NCBI GenBank assembly: GCA_023284085.1
Contig: JAKVHY010000013.1
Coordinates: forward strand, 1-64,000
Source: Shewanella benthica
GTDB taxonomy: Bacteria; Pseudomonadota; Gammaproteobacteria; Enterobacterales; Shewanellaceae
DNA: 64,000 nucleotides
Direction: 5' to 3'
Translations under genes and position numbers: made by a program
Shown here: positions 36,711-46,398 of the stretch, piece by piece
Numbering within the stretch: position 1 is the first letter of the stretch
How the letters are laid out: every line of letters begins with the position of its first letter
Notes under the pieces: model-generated
The model's database searches: none
Told to the model about the DNA's origin: nothing
Seen by the model: the letters and a program-made list of their open reading frames with translations, nothing else

Positions 36711-36855
36711 GCTTCATATTCATCGCTCTTCCAAGCCGTCATTATCGGGAGAAAAATAAAAATGACTTTATCTGCTTCCAAAATGAACTTTTGCTAAATT
36801 AATGACTCATACATAGTGAACCGAATTTCTGGCTTCGACTGTTTATACTCAAATG

Positions 36856-37031
36856 AGTCATACACTGTCCAAGCCGTTTCACTGTTCATCATCATCTCCC
36901 TTTAGATACGTATTGTATCTACAGGAAACATGTTATCGACTGCTAGCGCTAATCGACATTATTGTTTCCAACTACAGATTCTGAATAAGAATTCTTGTGG
37001 CTCCCCTTATTTAAGGCGGGGCCATTTTTTT
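36856..37031 (+). ncRNA. Small-RNA candidate, unit 1
   Basis: A -10 like TATACT lies at 36844. The leader TTCATCATCATCTCCCTTTAG is followed by hairpin TAGATAC/GTATCTA (where units 2 and 3 have a different stem), the shared CTGCTAGCGCTAA, hairpin ATTCT/AGAAT, and the shared terminator (TGGCTCCCC with GGGGCCA, T7). The same plan with different stem bases suggests a conserved structure. Confidence 0.55.
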
Positions 37032-37645
37032 ATCTTATTTTATCCTTGCCTAATAGCTATAGGCATAAAAATCTAGCTATAACAGGCACAACGCCTACAT
37101 CATCTCATTATGAATTCTAATTAATCTAAGTTTTTACCCATAACGATGAACTTATCCTGATTCAGTGACTCTCACTATATGTAGCGAGTGCTACATGTTT
37201 TCATCATGGTTCATCACCTCCCTTTAGGACGCTCACTTGAGCCTCCAAATGAAGAGTTAATTTGTCTGCTAGCGCTAAACAATTTAACGATTCATATACA
37301 GATTCTTTATAAGAATTATTGTGGCTCCCCTTATTTAAGGCGGGGCCATTTTTTTATCTTATTTTCATCCTTGCCTAATAGCTATAGGCATAAAAATCTA
37401 GCGATAACAGGCACAACGCCTGCATCATCTCATTATGAATTCTAATTAATCTAAGTTTTTACCCATAACGATGAACTTATCCTGATTCAGTGACTCTCAC
37501 TATATGTAGCGAGTGCTACATATTTTCATCATGGTTCATCACCTCCCTTTAGGACGCTCACTTGAGCCTCCAAATGAAGAGTTAATTTGTCTGCTAGCGC
37601 TAAACAATTTAACGATTCATATACAGATTCTTTATAAGAATTATT
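36997..37645. repeat. Direct tandem repeat, 324- and 325-bp units
   Basis: Units 36997-37320 and 37321-37645 are nearly identical (a few substitutions and one base of length). The first 40 bases of a third unit (the terminator part) follow at 37646-37685. Each unit runs from one terminator to the next and contains promoter-like and RNA-like parts. Confidence 0.9.
37188..37355 (+). ncRNA. Small-RNA candidate, unit 2
   Basis: Promoter-like TTATCC (37152) and TATATG (37176), spacer 18. A perfect dyad TGTAGC-GAGT-GCTACA overlaps the -10 and start, so could be an operator or a 5' hairpin. Then TTCATCACCTCCCTTTAG, a GCTCA/TGAGC hairpin, CTGCTAGCGCTAA, hairpin ATTCT/AGAAT and the terminator with T7. 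CCTCCC could pair with a Shine-Dalgarno GGGAGG. Confidence 0.6.
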
Positions 37646-37680
37646 GTGGCTCCCCTTATTTAAGGCGGGGCCATTTTTTT
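37513..37680 (+). ncRNA. Small-RNA candidate, unit 3
   Basis: Nearly identical to unit 2: TTATCC at 37477, TATATG at 37501, the same dyad, leader, hairpins and terminator. It is the last unit; the sequence after the terminator is unrelated. Confidence 0.6.
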
Positions 37681-37714
37681 ATCTTCTATTCAAAGACTAT
37701 CTGTTTTTACACAT

Positions 37715-37744
37715 AAAAAACGGGCCTTAGTTGCCTAAGACCCG
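37715..37744 (-). terminator. Terminator of the collagenase-like gene
   Basis: CGGG-CTTAG pairs with CTAAG-CCCG across a one-base mismatch around a four-base loop; the minus strand then has T6. Confidence 0.85.
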
Positions 37745-37793
37745 CTTATTTTATGTGCGAACGACAAAAATCGCTTTCAGTGGCGACTCAATG

Positions 37794-40700
37794 CTATTTA
37801 AGCGTGACCTTTAGCGTCACATCTTCGCTACTAGGCATGCTCTGCACCGAGACATAGTACCAACCGCTCTTAGGCTGGTTCACAGTCACACTCTCTATGG
37901 TGCCGGGGTTAGCTGATACGCCAGTATTGCTGCTCGCATCGGGCCAGCTCTCGCCAACATATAACTCCAGCTCTCCGACGCCGTGTCCGGTTTCAGCCGT
38001 TAAGCTCTGAGTACCGGCAGGCAAATTGATATAGAAAGATGAGCGACCATTTTTGACACAGATAGGGACACCGTCACTGATACTGCCATAATCTTGCACA
38101 GATTCAGTAGCGCACGTATCGGCTAATCCGCTAGGCTGCTCAGGCTCAACTGGCGGCTCGACCGGCGCTGTACCCGAGTCAGTTAAACTCACCTTCACTG
38201 TGACACCTGAATAGCGAGTGCCAGTGTCGATGGCAATATAACGCCAGCCACGATTAGCCACCACATGCAGACTCTCGCTGTTACCACTTAGCTCAGACTT
38301 AGATTGCGCGTTAGTCGATGACGCCCAAGTATCTGCATTAAAGTAGATGTTGGCATCTCCCTCACCGCCTTGTGTGGTGATGTAAAGGTCGGTGTTATCC
38401 GCATCCACATAGACATAGAAACTGCCTTTACCACCGCTGATACACTCTTCATTTTCAAGGGTCAACTGGCCAGAGGTGATCGTGGCGACGCCACAACTCT
38501 GCACAACACCATTGTTAGGATCGTTTGGATAAGCATCAGAGTTATCACCTACACCATCGCCATCACTGTCCAAGGTTTCTGTTGCATCGTTAGGGAAAGC
38601 ATCGGCGTTATTACCCACACCATCACCGTCGCTGTCCAAGGTTTCCGTTGCGTCGTTAGGGAAGGCATCGGCGTTATTACCTACGCCATCGCCGTCACTG
38701 TCCAGAGTTTCCGTTGCATCATTAGGGAAGGCATCGGCGTTATTACCTACACCATCACCGTCCGTATCGACTGATTCAGTTGCATCATTGGGGAACGCAT
38801 CTTGTGAATCTATGACGCCGTCACCATCAGTATCCACTGGCGTCGTGCCACCACCAAGAAGCTCCTCTGTGATTTCGTAATCATTGCTGACACCTTCTTC
38901 AGTCATCACGGCCACGCCTAAACACTGGCCAGCAGTATTGGTGATAGCCGCGCGGCGATTACCAAACCACTTCCATGTCGTAAGGCTGTCGTATGTTTCG
39001 CCAGTAGCTAGAGTCGTGAAACCGAAGCTTTCGCTAAGCTCACCAGTTTCATTGTCTACACGATAGACACGAACAGGTGTGCTGCTGTTATTAGTAAAGG
39101 AGAAATCAGCCTCGAACGGACCCGTTAGATGCTTATTCATCAAGTCGCAACTGCCTATGGTATTGGTAGCTGGAATAACCTCAGGCGCCGCCGCATTGAC
39201 AATGGTGGTGTCGTCGATAATGAAATCGGCGTTTGCATTGTTTAACACACCCACACTCAAACAGTTCAAGCGTGCATCTACTAGCATGATGCGGCGATCG
39301 CCATACCAGATATCGGATGTGTAGCTCTCACCCTTATTGAGCGTACCGTAACCAAAATCAAATCCAGTTGCCGCACTGGCATACTTAGGTTTACCCGTCA
39401 GGTTATCGACCCTGAACAGACGAATTGAATAATCTGTGGTGTTAGTGATGGTAAAGGTATGGGACTCATCCTTGATAAGGTGAGGTCTGGCTAACTCACA
39501 GCTACCCAACATATCTTGCTCAGGAATAGCCTCTGGCACCACATCCTTGACTAAGTCAGTATCGATAGAAAAACTGTTCTGAATCGGTTCCATCACGGCA
39601 ACCCCTAAACAGTTCATGGCATTATCGGTCAGCATCAAGCGATCGCCTTCGCTCCAGCTAGCAGCGGTATAACTTTCACCTAGGTTAAGTGTCTTATAGT
39701 TCTTAGCGAAATTTGCCGTGCCCTTGTTGTTATCTATCCAAAACAGAGACACAGGGGTATCTGTCGTATTGGTTATCGTATATTCGGTCTTATTCGCGTC
39801 CACCTTACGCACATATTGCTGAGCCAAGGCGCAACTGCCTATGGTATCCGCTGCCGGAATAGCTGCCGCAGCTGGTGACACAGTTTCGGAATTTGCTAAA
39901 ACGAAGGCTTCGAAACCAGCCTCTGTGCGCTCTGCGACTCCTTTTAGCACTTCGATATAGGCGGCGTTATCACCAGCTTGCAGCGCGGCAGTGATAGAGG
40001 CGACTTCATCCGGATGCTCCTCACCCAAGTAGCGCATGGCAAAATAGCCCCATTGATACAAGTCATCATACTCATAGGACATAAACAGCAGATTATAAAG
40101 AGGCGGAATCGTTTCGCCCTTCAAGGCATTGAGAGTACGGGTATGCTCGGCGCCATTGGCCAGATACTCGGCCATCCCCTCTGACCAGGAAACGTTATAA
40201 TCGAAAGAGCCATATGATCCCGCCTTGATGTAACGACCATCGAGGTAGTGTACATACTCATGTCTCAAGTTATAAATCTGGTCGATATACTGACAAGAGG
40301 TTCCCACCCAAGAATCCGGACACTGCATAGCGATAAAGCGCGCCTGATTACCGACATTCTCTGGCGTACCTTCGAGGTACATACCACCGTTATTTGTGCT
40401 GATGCCGAAAAACTCAGGGGCATACTTTTCATAATCTTCGGGGCTGGCAAACGCCACCACTTCGATGACATCGTTTTGATCATCTGTGACAGGCACGCCG
40501 CCGGTATTAAAGAAGTTATGGAACTCAGTATCTTGCAACGCAATATCGGCGCAAGACTGGGCTAAAGTTGCCTGGCTAATACTCGATTGAGCACGGATAA
40601 CCACCTTATCGGTACACTGATGACGTACGGTTAAGATATCTTCCTCTTTCGGTGGCACCACACAGCTACCAAACAAGGGATCGCTCACCTCACACTGACG

Positions 40701-42011
40701 ACCCGCTGACTTTAAGTAGTTCTTAGTCACTATGGTCTCAGTGGTTTCGACCGAGATAACCTGAGTCACCTTGCCATGAACCTCTAAGATGCTGCTATCG
40801 AAACGCGCCTTGGCCTCATCGGTGGCTATGCTCGATATCTTGCCCATGGCGATAAAGGTATGGGGTAAAATCCATTTTCTATCGGCTTCGGTGGACCATT
40901 TCATGTCCAGTGACGTTTCACCCAGGAAGGCAAATGAGCGCATCACAGAAAGTACATCCAGCATATTGCTGTTATAGGCAGATTTGACCGAACCATCACC
41001 ATAATAGGCAGCAGAACCAATCGCACCGAGTAGCGCCATGGTCGCATCACCGGCGTTGGTACCGCCAAAAGGATTTGTCTGTGTAGAGTAATATTGAATC
41101 GTCGCTAACAGGTGAGGCAGTTGGTCTTTAAAGTAGATCGCGCCGGCGCCGCGCTCAAAGTTATTCAGTGCCTTGGCATAGCCTTCTTGGATAACGCCGC
41201 CATCAGTGCTTAAGAAGCCAGTCATACTCGCGACGGCTTGCAGTGCAATGCTCAGCTTAACCGCCTCGGCATCTGACATCGCTGGGGCGAAATACTTATA
41301 CGAACCCAAGAAATAAAGCAGTTGATTGAGATCCGGATCGGTCAGATCGTTAGTGCTAGCAAGATAGTGAACCGCATCACTCACATCATCAATAGGGTCA
41401 TTTACGCCACTGGCAATGCCTTCAAAATCACTGTAGGTCGCAGCCAAAATAGTAGTAATCACGCTGGCATATTGCGCCTTAGAGGAAAGGTTGGGTGCAG
41501 GTAAATCAACCATTATATTGGTGTCGAAAACAATATAGTCACCCATAGGAGGTGGAATATCGCCACCTGTGACTGTCACTTCTAAAGTGGTTTCTTGTAT
41601 GTTGCCATTAATCTTAAAATAACGAGAGCCTGCACGAGAGACAAAAGAGATCGACTCATTATTAGTGCCACTGGTTGCACTAGTTAGCTCAACATTGCCG
41701 CTCCAGTCATCACCATCATAAAGCCGAATATCGGCATCACTGCCACTAAATGTTCCACCGGATGTGGTAATGGTGACATCACTATTTTCATAGGGCACAT
41801 TCACATAGAAATAATGACCATAGTCGGTAATGCAATGGGCTTGGTTTGCGGGGACTTCCCCCTGCCGCTCTAAGGTTTTAGTGCCACACATCTCTGCAGC
41901 TTGCACAGAGGGAGCATATAGCACACCTAGGTTAAGAGAAAGTAAGATAGCGCTAGCTAGTATAGACTTTTTCGAAGATATGCTATTTCTTGATTTTATT
42001 ATGTTTCTCAT
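37794..42011 (-). CDS. Secreted M9-type collagenase-like metalloprotease
   Basis: 1405 residues from the ATG at 42011, chosen over one 39 codons upstream because GAGGTAAACCCT precedes it and it starts the signal peptide (MRNIIKSRNSIS..., cut near SVQA). A PPC-like beta domain is at about 40-150. The M9 collagenase region has the zinc site LRHEYVHYLDGRY near residue 583 and the downstream glutamate motif WSEGMAEYLANG. Three related beta modules of about 95 residues follow (SCALAQQYVRK, SCELARPHLIK, SCDLMNKHLTG). Then come calcium-binding thrombospondin type 3 repeats (DSDGDGVGNNADAFPNDATE, several copies, about 1070-1165) and two C-terminal PPC domains. It probably degrades collagen or other proteins outside the cell. 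Confidence 0.9.
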   Translation of the reverse strand: MRNIIKSRNSISSKKSILASAILLSLNLGVLYAPSVQAAEMCGTKTLERQGEVPANQAHCITDYGHYFYVNVPYENSDVTITTSGGTFSGSDADIRLYDGDDWSGNVELTSATSGTNNESISFVSRAGSRYFKINGNIQETTLEVTVTGGDIPPPMGDYIVFDTNIMVDLPAPNLSSKAQYASVITTILAATYSDFEGIASGVNDPIDDVSDAVHYLASTNDLTDPDLNQLLYFLGSYKYFAPAMSDAEAVKLSIALQAVASMTGFLSTDGGVIQEGYAKALNNFERGAGAIYFKDQLPHLLATIQYYSTQTNPFGGTNAGDATMALLGAIGSAAYYGDGSVKSAYNSNMLDVLSVMRSFAFLGETSLDMKWSTEADRKWILPHTFIAMGKISSIATDEAKARFDSSILEVHGKVTQVISVETTETIVTKNYLKSAGRQCEVSDPLFGSCVVPPKEEDILTVRHQCTDKVVIRAQSSISQATLAQSCADIALQDTEFHNFFNTGGVPVTDDQNDVIEVVAFASPEDYEKYAPEFFGISTNNGGMYLEGTPENVGNQARFIAMQCPDSWVGTSCQYIDQIYNLRHEYVHYLDGRYIKAGSYGSFDYNVSWSEGMAEYLANGAEHTRTLNALKGETIPPLYNLLFMSYEYDDLYQWGYFAMRYLGEEHPDEVASITAALQAGDNAAYIEVLKGVAERTEAGFEAFVLANSETVSPAAAAIPAADTIGSCALAQQYVRKVDANKTEYTITNTTDTPVSLFWIDNNKGTANFAKNYKTLNLGESYTAASWSEGDRLMLTDNAMNCLGVAVMEPIQNSFSIDTDLVKDVVPEAIPEQDMLGSCELARPHLIKDESHTFTITNTTDYSIRLFRVDNLTGKPKYASAATGFDFGYGTLNKGESYTSDIWYGDRRIMLVDARLNCLSVGVLNNANADFIIDDTTIVNAAAPEVIPATNTIGSCDLMNKHLTGPFEADFSFTNNSSTPVRVYRVDNETGELSESFGFTTLATGETYDSLTTWKWFGNRRAAITNTAGQCLGVAVMTEEGVSNDYEITEELLGGGTTPVDTDGDGVIDSQDAFPNDATESVDTDGDGVGNNADAFPNDATETLDSDGDGVGNNADAFPNDATETLDSDGDGVGNNADAFPNDATETLDSDGDGVGDNSDAYPNDPNNGVVQSCGVATITSGQLTLENEECISGGKGSFYVYVDADNTDLYITTQGGEGDANIYFNADTWASSTNAQSKSELSGNSESLHVVANRGWRYIAIDTGTRYSGVTVKVSLTDSGTAPVEPPVEPEQPSGLADTCATESVQDYGSISDGVPICVKNGRSSFYINLPAGTQSLTAETGHGVGELELYVGESWPDASSNTGVSANPGTIESVTVNQPKSGWYYVSVQSMPSSEDVTLKVTLK

Positions 42012-42508
42012 AGGGTTTACCTCATGCAACGGCGTCAGCTTATGGCTTGACATACAATTCATATAAGTAAAAAGACACTTTAGTTCTACGATGCGACCCG
42101 TAGATATTCCTTTGACTGCACACATCAAGATGGGCAGCTGTCTTTAATAATCCATCTCTATTTGTTGGTTTTGTCTTCTGTTTTTACTAAACAGTATTTA
42201 TTGTTAATAAAATGTTTCTTTTTATTTCTACTGTATATTGCATGCAATAATCAAGGGTAAGTGAATTTTACTCATGTTAATGCCTGAAGAAGGTTTGAAT
42301 AAGGATAGAGGAACAAAGAAAATAATCCTTGTTAATCAAATGCATAAGAAATGAAATGGGTTTTTATAACAAAGATTAATTATCTGACTAAACACTCGGT
42401 ACCTATGAAAGTTCGGTTTGACTCTATTCGAACCTAAGTTTCAGTCTGCATTTATGCCTCTGGACTATAATTACTACTAACGTCATATCAGCTTCGAGAG
42501 GTAACACC
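42012..42508. other. Gap between collagenase-like and deacylase genes
   Basis: Divergent upstream region, AT-rich. The collagenase frame stays open to 42128 but without family sequence. I see no promoter I would defend. Confidence 0.4.
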
Positions 42509-42988
42509 ATGACTATTTCTACCCGGTTAAATGAGTATCTACAGGATAATGAAGTGAACTATGAGCTTGTGTCTCATCCCCATAGTTTTAATTCTCTGAG
42601 CTCGGCCATAGCGGCCCAGGTATCACCCTCTCAGCTGGCAAAGGCGGTGATCTTAGAAGATCATGAAGGACGTAAGATGATGGCTGTGTTGCCTGCTAAC
42701 CATAAAATCAGCTTAGGGGCACTGGGTGACAAACTCAATCGGGACCTACACCTGATGAAGGAGCAGGCTGTCTATCAGATGTTTAATGACTGTGAGAATG
42801 GGGCTATCCCCCCATTAGGAGGCGCCTACAACTTAGAAGCGGTTTATGATGATCTGTTAGTGGATGCCAAAGAAGTCTATTTTGAGGCCGGAGACCATAG
42901 CAGCTTAGTTCGCATAAGCCGAAAAGATTTCGTTAAACTGATCAAAGATGCCAAACACTTAAGATTCAGCCATCAAAATATACATTAG
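42509..42988 (+). CDS. YbaK/ProX-type aminoacyl-tRNA deacylase
   Basis: A 159-residue single-domain protein that fits the YbaK fold, which clears wrongly charged tRNAs. Recognisable parts are YELVSHPHSFNSLSSAIAAQ near the N-terminus, QLAKAVILEDHEGRKMMAVLPANHKI with the conserved lysine, and AIPPLGGAYNLEAVYDD with the GxxPP-like loop. The tRNA served is not clear from sequence. Ribosome site GAGGTAACACC. A long stem-loop follows. Confidence 0.88.
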   Translation: MTISTRLNEYLQDNEVNYELVSHPHSFNSLSSAIAAQVSPSQLAKAVILEDHEGRKMMAVLPANHKISLGALGDKLNRDLHLMKEQAVYQMFNDCENGAIPPLGGAYNLEAVYDDLLVDAKEVYFEAGDHSSLVRISRKDFVKLIKDAKHLRFSHQNIH

Positions 42989-42995
42989 ATTTGAG

Positions 42996-43029
42996 CTGCA
43001 TCGAGTCATTAGCAGATGACTCGATGCAG
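42996..43029. terminator. Perfect 14-bp stem-loop between convergent genes
   Basis: CTGCATCGAGTCAT and its complement with a six-base loop. No T-run on either strand, so it may block transcription or protect RNA ends rather than act as a standard intrinsic terminator. Confidence 0.5.
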
Positions 43030-43084
43030 ATGTCGGTAGCTAGTTTTAGTCATTTAGTTAAAAAAAATCAGATACCTAAGATAG

Positions 43085-44905
43085 TTAATCAAAACCATAG
43101 AGCTCTTGCCTATACTTTAGCGCTGAGCTTGCCCAATTGAACCTCTGTTGACTGGTTAAGCGCTCCATATTCTGCCACTTGTCACTGTTATACTCCTCGA
43201 GAACATCGGAAAAACGCTCCAATAGACTCTCAGCTTGTCCAGCCAGGCTATCACCAAAAAACAGATAACCAGTCTCATTGTCCGCCACAGTATCACGCAG
43301 GCCCCCCACTCCATGAACCAGACAAATTTGTCCCGCTTTCATCGCGAGCATCTGACTTATTCCACAAGGCTCAAAAGAGCTTGGCATCATAAACAGATCA
43401 CCGTTTCGATACAGGGCATCCGAAACGGCCTCATCATAGCCGTTGAGGAATATGAAGTTAGCATACCTGGCTGCAATGCCACTAAATTCTCGGGCTATTT
43501 CAGCGTCACCGCTGCCCAGCAGTATGAATATCCCCTCGGGATGTGCCTGAGCCAAAGCCTGTAATATAGACTCGAGCACTGAGACTCGCTGGCCATTAGC
43601 GAGCAAGACTCTCTGGCGCAAGATAAGCACCTTCTGATCTGTCAGTCGACCGACCGAAGTCACTAGCATACTCGGGCCTTTGTGCTTATTCATTGACGGC
43701 TTGTCTGCCGATTGCAGCTTAGAAACCTGTGTATCTTTAGACAGCCAGACACGTCGCCACAATCCTGCAATTCGCGTCAGGGCTATCTGATCACAGCCAG
43801 CAACCCACTGTTTATCACCCTGCCAGCGCAACAGCGCCGACTCCATCCGCTCCAACAGACCAAACCAGGTATCATCTTGTTCGGCTATGCCTTGCACTGC
43901 CCTATTATTGCCAAGCTCCGGAGTGTTCGCTCTCTTCCTGGCAGCCGCGTCACTGACGCCCTTGTCTCTGAGCTTATCTCTTACACTGGCTTTGGTTCTC
44001 CCCTGACTCTCCTTAACACTCTGTGCAACACTCGCTTCATCGGCAAGCTCATCGTAGACACAGGCGTTTAATATCCCCACCAGCGCACCCGAGTCTTGTT
44101 TACGCTGCAGATCTGCCTCCAGCCCTTCACCACCAAAGAAACCAGCGTCATGATCTGAGGGTTTGAGCACTTCATCGGCATAGGTCGGTGAAACCAGGTG
44201 GACCTTAGCGCACAGATTAATCCCGACTCTCATGGGATTGATACAATGGCGGTAGCGGGGATCTATCACAGACTCAAGCTGCTCAGAGGATAACTTCTCC
44301 AGTAGATTCGGAAACCAGGCACTCAGGGAAGAGCTGTCATCTCTGAGTGGACGTGTCCCCTGTATGGCCAGGTTGTGTATGGTATAAACACAGGGAATAG
44401 CCGATAGATTTTGGAAGTTTTCATCATACTGACTCAAGAGGGCAAACATGGCGCTGTGCCAGTCATGGAGATGTATCAAGTCTGGCATAGGCAATAACTG
44501 CTCATTGATTGCCGTCGCTACACAGAGACAAAACAGGGCAAACTTATTGGCATCCTCGGCGAAGGGCCGCTCGTCACTACCTTGGCTATAGATCTCCTGG
44601 GGTTTCCCGCTAAACACGCCATCTTGAATGTCGATGAAGTAAATCACCGCGCCCTCAACGTCCGGATGAGGAGTACTGAACAGGGAAACACTCTGTCTGC
44701 TACCGCTAAAAGTCACCCTAAATTCGGCCAGCTTAATGGCGTTTACAGAGGCGGCGAGAAAGCCATAACTTGGCATAATCACATCAGCAATCACATCTTG
44801 CTGCGCCAAAGCGGCCGGAAGGTCGCGGATAACATCCGCCATTCCTCCCACTTTGGCCCTTGGTATCGAGCCGTTTTCGGCGGCTAACATCAATACTCTT
44901 TTCAA
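43085..44905 (-). CDS. glgA: Glycogen synthase (GT5), with insertion
   Basis: Adds glucose from ADP-glucose to growing glycogen chains. The N-terminus MKRVLMLAAENGSIPRAKVGGMADV has the KxGGxxDV substrate loop, and the C-terminal part has FMMPSSFEPCGISQMLAMKAG. The start appears to be TTG at 44905, with AAGGAAAG ahead; the next ATG (44890) would cut the first strand. At 606 residues it is about 120 longer than typical GlgA. The extra part, about 275-400, is charged (RTKASVRDKLRDKGVSDAAARKR) and replaces the usual GILNGID region with GILNACVYDE. Last gene of the glycogen cluster. Confidence 0.93.
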   Translation of the reverse strand: MKRVLMLAAENGSIPRAKVGGMADVIRDLPAALAQQDVIADVIMPSYGFLAASVNAIKLAEFRVTFSGSRQSVSLFSTPHPDVEGAVIYFIDIQDGVFSGKPQEIYSQGSDERPFAEDANKFALFCLCVATAINEQLLPMPDLIHLHDWHSAMFALLSQYDENFQNLSAIPCVYTIHNLAIQGTRPLRDDSSSLSAWFPNLLEKLSSEQLESVIDPRYRHCINPMRVGINLCAKVHLVSPTYADEVLKPSDHDAGFFGGEGLEADLQRKQDSGALVGILNACVYDELADEASVAQSVKESQGRTKASVRDKLRDKGVSDAAARKRANTPELGNNRAVQGIAEQDDTWFGLLERMESALLRWQGDKQWVAGCDQIALTRIAGLWRRVWLSKDTQVSKLQSADKPSMNKHKGPSMLVTSVGRLTDQKVLILRQRVLLANGQRVSVLESILQALAQAHPEGIFILLGSGDAEIAREFSGIAARYANFIFLNGYDEAVSDALYRNGDLFMMPSSFEPCGISQMLAMKAGQICLVHGVGGLRDTVADNETGYLFFGDSLAGQAESLLERFSDVLEEYNSDKWQNMERLTSQQRFNWASSALKYRQELYGFD

Positions 44906-44944
44906 TGTTCTTTCCTTATCAACTGCAGAATCAAGTACAGAGAT

Positions 44945-46213
44945 TCACTCATAGCCTACGGGCAGTCCCAACATGTCTCTTGTCACTAACACCACGCCCT
45001 TCTCCGAGACCCTAAAGCCTCTTTTTCTGTCGTGGACATGGTCATAACCAATCACAGTGCCTTCGGGAATGATGCAGCCACGATCGAGAATGACATTCTT
45101 AATTTTACAATGTCGCTGCACCACTACATCGGGCAGAATCACCGCGCCTTCGACTTGTGAATAGGAGCAGACTCGCACTTCATTAAATAACACACTACGA
45201 CGCACCGTTGCCCCAGAGATGATGCAACCTCCGGATACGATTGAGTCCAGAGTCATGCCTCGCCTGTCATCATCATCGAAGACAAACTTGGCTGGTGGAA
45301 GTTGCTCCTGATAGGTCCAGATAGGCCACTTAGCATCGTATAGGTTTAACGGCGGTGTCGGGGATAACAGTTCCATATTGGCCTGCCAAAATGAATCGAG
45401 CGTCCCCACATCACGCCAATAGGCCTTTTCGTCGTTAAAATCGCTGCAAAACGTATAGGCGAACACATTATGCTCTTGAATTATGGAAGGGATGATATCT
45501 TTACCAAAATCTCGCTCGGAGTTTTCATTCAGGGCATCTTTTTTGAGCTGCTCAAACAGAAATTCTGTGTTAAATACATAATTGCCCATGGAGGCTAAAC
45601 AAGATTCCGGATTATCGGGAAGATGTTTAGGCACTTCCGGCTTCTCTTCGAAGCCTAATATGCGCTGCGTCTCATCTACCTGCACCACACCGAAGGCTCC
45701 AGCGGCCTCGGCTACCGGCACCTCTAAACAGGAAACGGTCATGTCCGCCCCTGACTCGGCATGGGCGGCGAGTATTCCCGCATAATCCATACGGTAGACA
45801 TGATCGCCCGATAAAATCATCACGTATTTAGGCATCTCGTGACGAATAATATCCATATTTTGAAACACTGCATCGGCCGTGCCCTGATACCAGTTTTCCG
45901 AAAAGCGCTGAGATGCAGGTAAGATCTCCACCGACTCGCCTAGTTCCTTCTTAAAATGCCCCCAGCCTTGCATGACATGACGAATCAGCGAATGAGACTT
46001 ATATTGAGTCACCACGCCCACACGGCGGATCCCTGAGTTGATACAGTTCGATAGGGGGAAATCGATGATCCTAAACTTACCTCCGAAATAAAGCGAGGGT
46101 TTCGCGCGCCACTCAGTTAACTCATGCAAACGGGAACCTCGGCCTCCGGCTAAGATAATGGCATAGGTATCACGGGTTATATTACTGATATAACGTGGAC
46201 TTGGATTAGGCAT
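44945..46213 (-). CDS. glgC: Glucose-1-phosphate adenylyltransferase
   Basis: Makes ADP-glucose from glucose-1-phosphate and ATP, the committed step of bacterial glycogen synthesis. Motifs: [24 protein letters not shown] (nucleotide site), [37 protein letters not shown]. The C-terminal left-handed helix follows. I chose ATG 46213 because AAGGAG precedes it; the ATG eight codons upstream (46237) lacks a site. 422 residues, normal. A 39-base gap separates it from glgA. Confidence 0.96.
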   Translation of the reverse strand: MPNPSPRYISNITRDTYAIILAGGRGSRLHELTEWRAKPSLYFGGKFRIIDFPLSNCINSGIRRVGVVTQYKSHSLIRHVMQGWGHFKKELGESVEILPASQRFSENWYQGTADAVFQNMDIIRHEMPKYVMILSGDHVYRMDYAGILAAHAESGADMTVSCLEVPVAEAAGAFGVVQVDETQRILGFEEKPEVPKHLPDNPESCLASMGNYVFNTEFLFEQLKKDALNENSERDFGKDIIPSIIQEHNVFAYTFCSDFNDEKAYWRDVGTLDSFWQANMELLSPTPPLNLYDAKWPIWTYQEQLPPAKFVFDDDDRRGMTLDSIVSGGCIISGATVRRSVLFNEVRVCSYSQVEGAVILPDVVVQRHCKIKNVILDRGCIIPEGTVIGYDHVHDRKRGFRVSEKGVVLVTRDMLGLPVGYE

Positions 46214-46398
46214 CTGTACTCGCTCCTTGAGATTCATTGCTTAGGGTTAATTGGCTTTCACCGCTCAACGTTTGCTGTATTGGGTTAATGATTGCGACTT
46301 TAAGGTACTGCATGATTAAGCCCTCCATATTGGGTCCCGGTAACTTGAAGATGTGGTTCGCACATCACTGGAAAATCGGCTGAATTGACTGTTAATAA

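Noticed and set aside
36997..37685. The tandem 324-bp repeats as a CRISPR array or integron cassettes
   Set aside because: Units are long and nearly identical along their whole length, without short repeats and unique spacers, and no cas or integrase gene is near.
37188..37716. Two near-identical open frames (85 and 67 codons) starting MLH in the RNA-like array
   Set aside because: They run through the terminator hairpins, have no ribosome site, are absent from units 0 and 1, and look alike only because the DNA is duplicated.
38370..38774. A 134-codon frame opposite the thrombospondin-type repeats of the collagenase gene
   Set aside because: It is a shadow of the repeated coding sequence on the other strand; its periodic composition mirrors the repeats.
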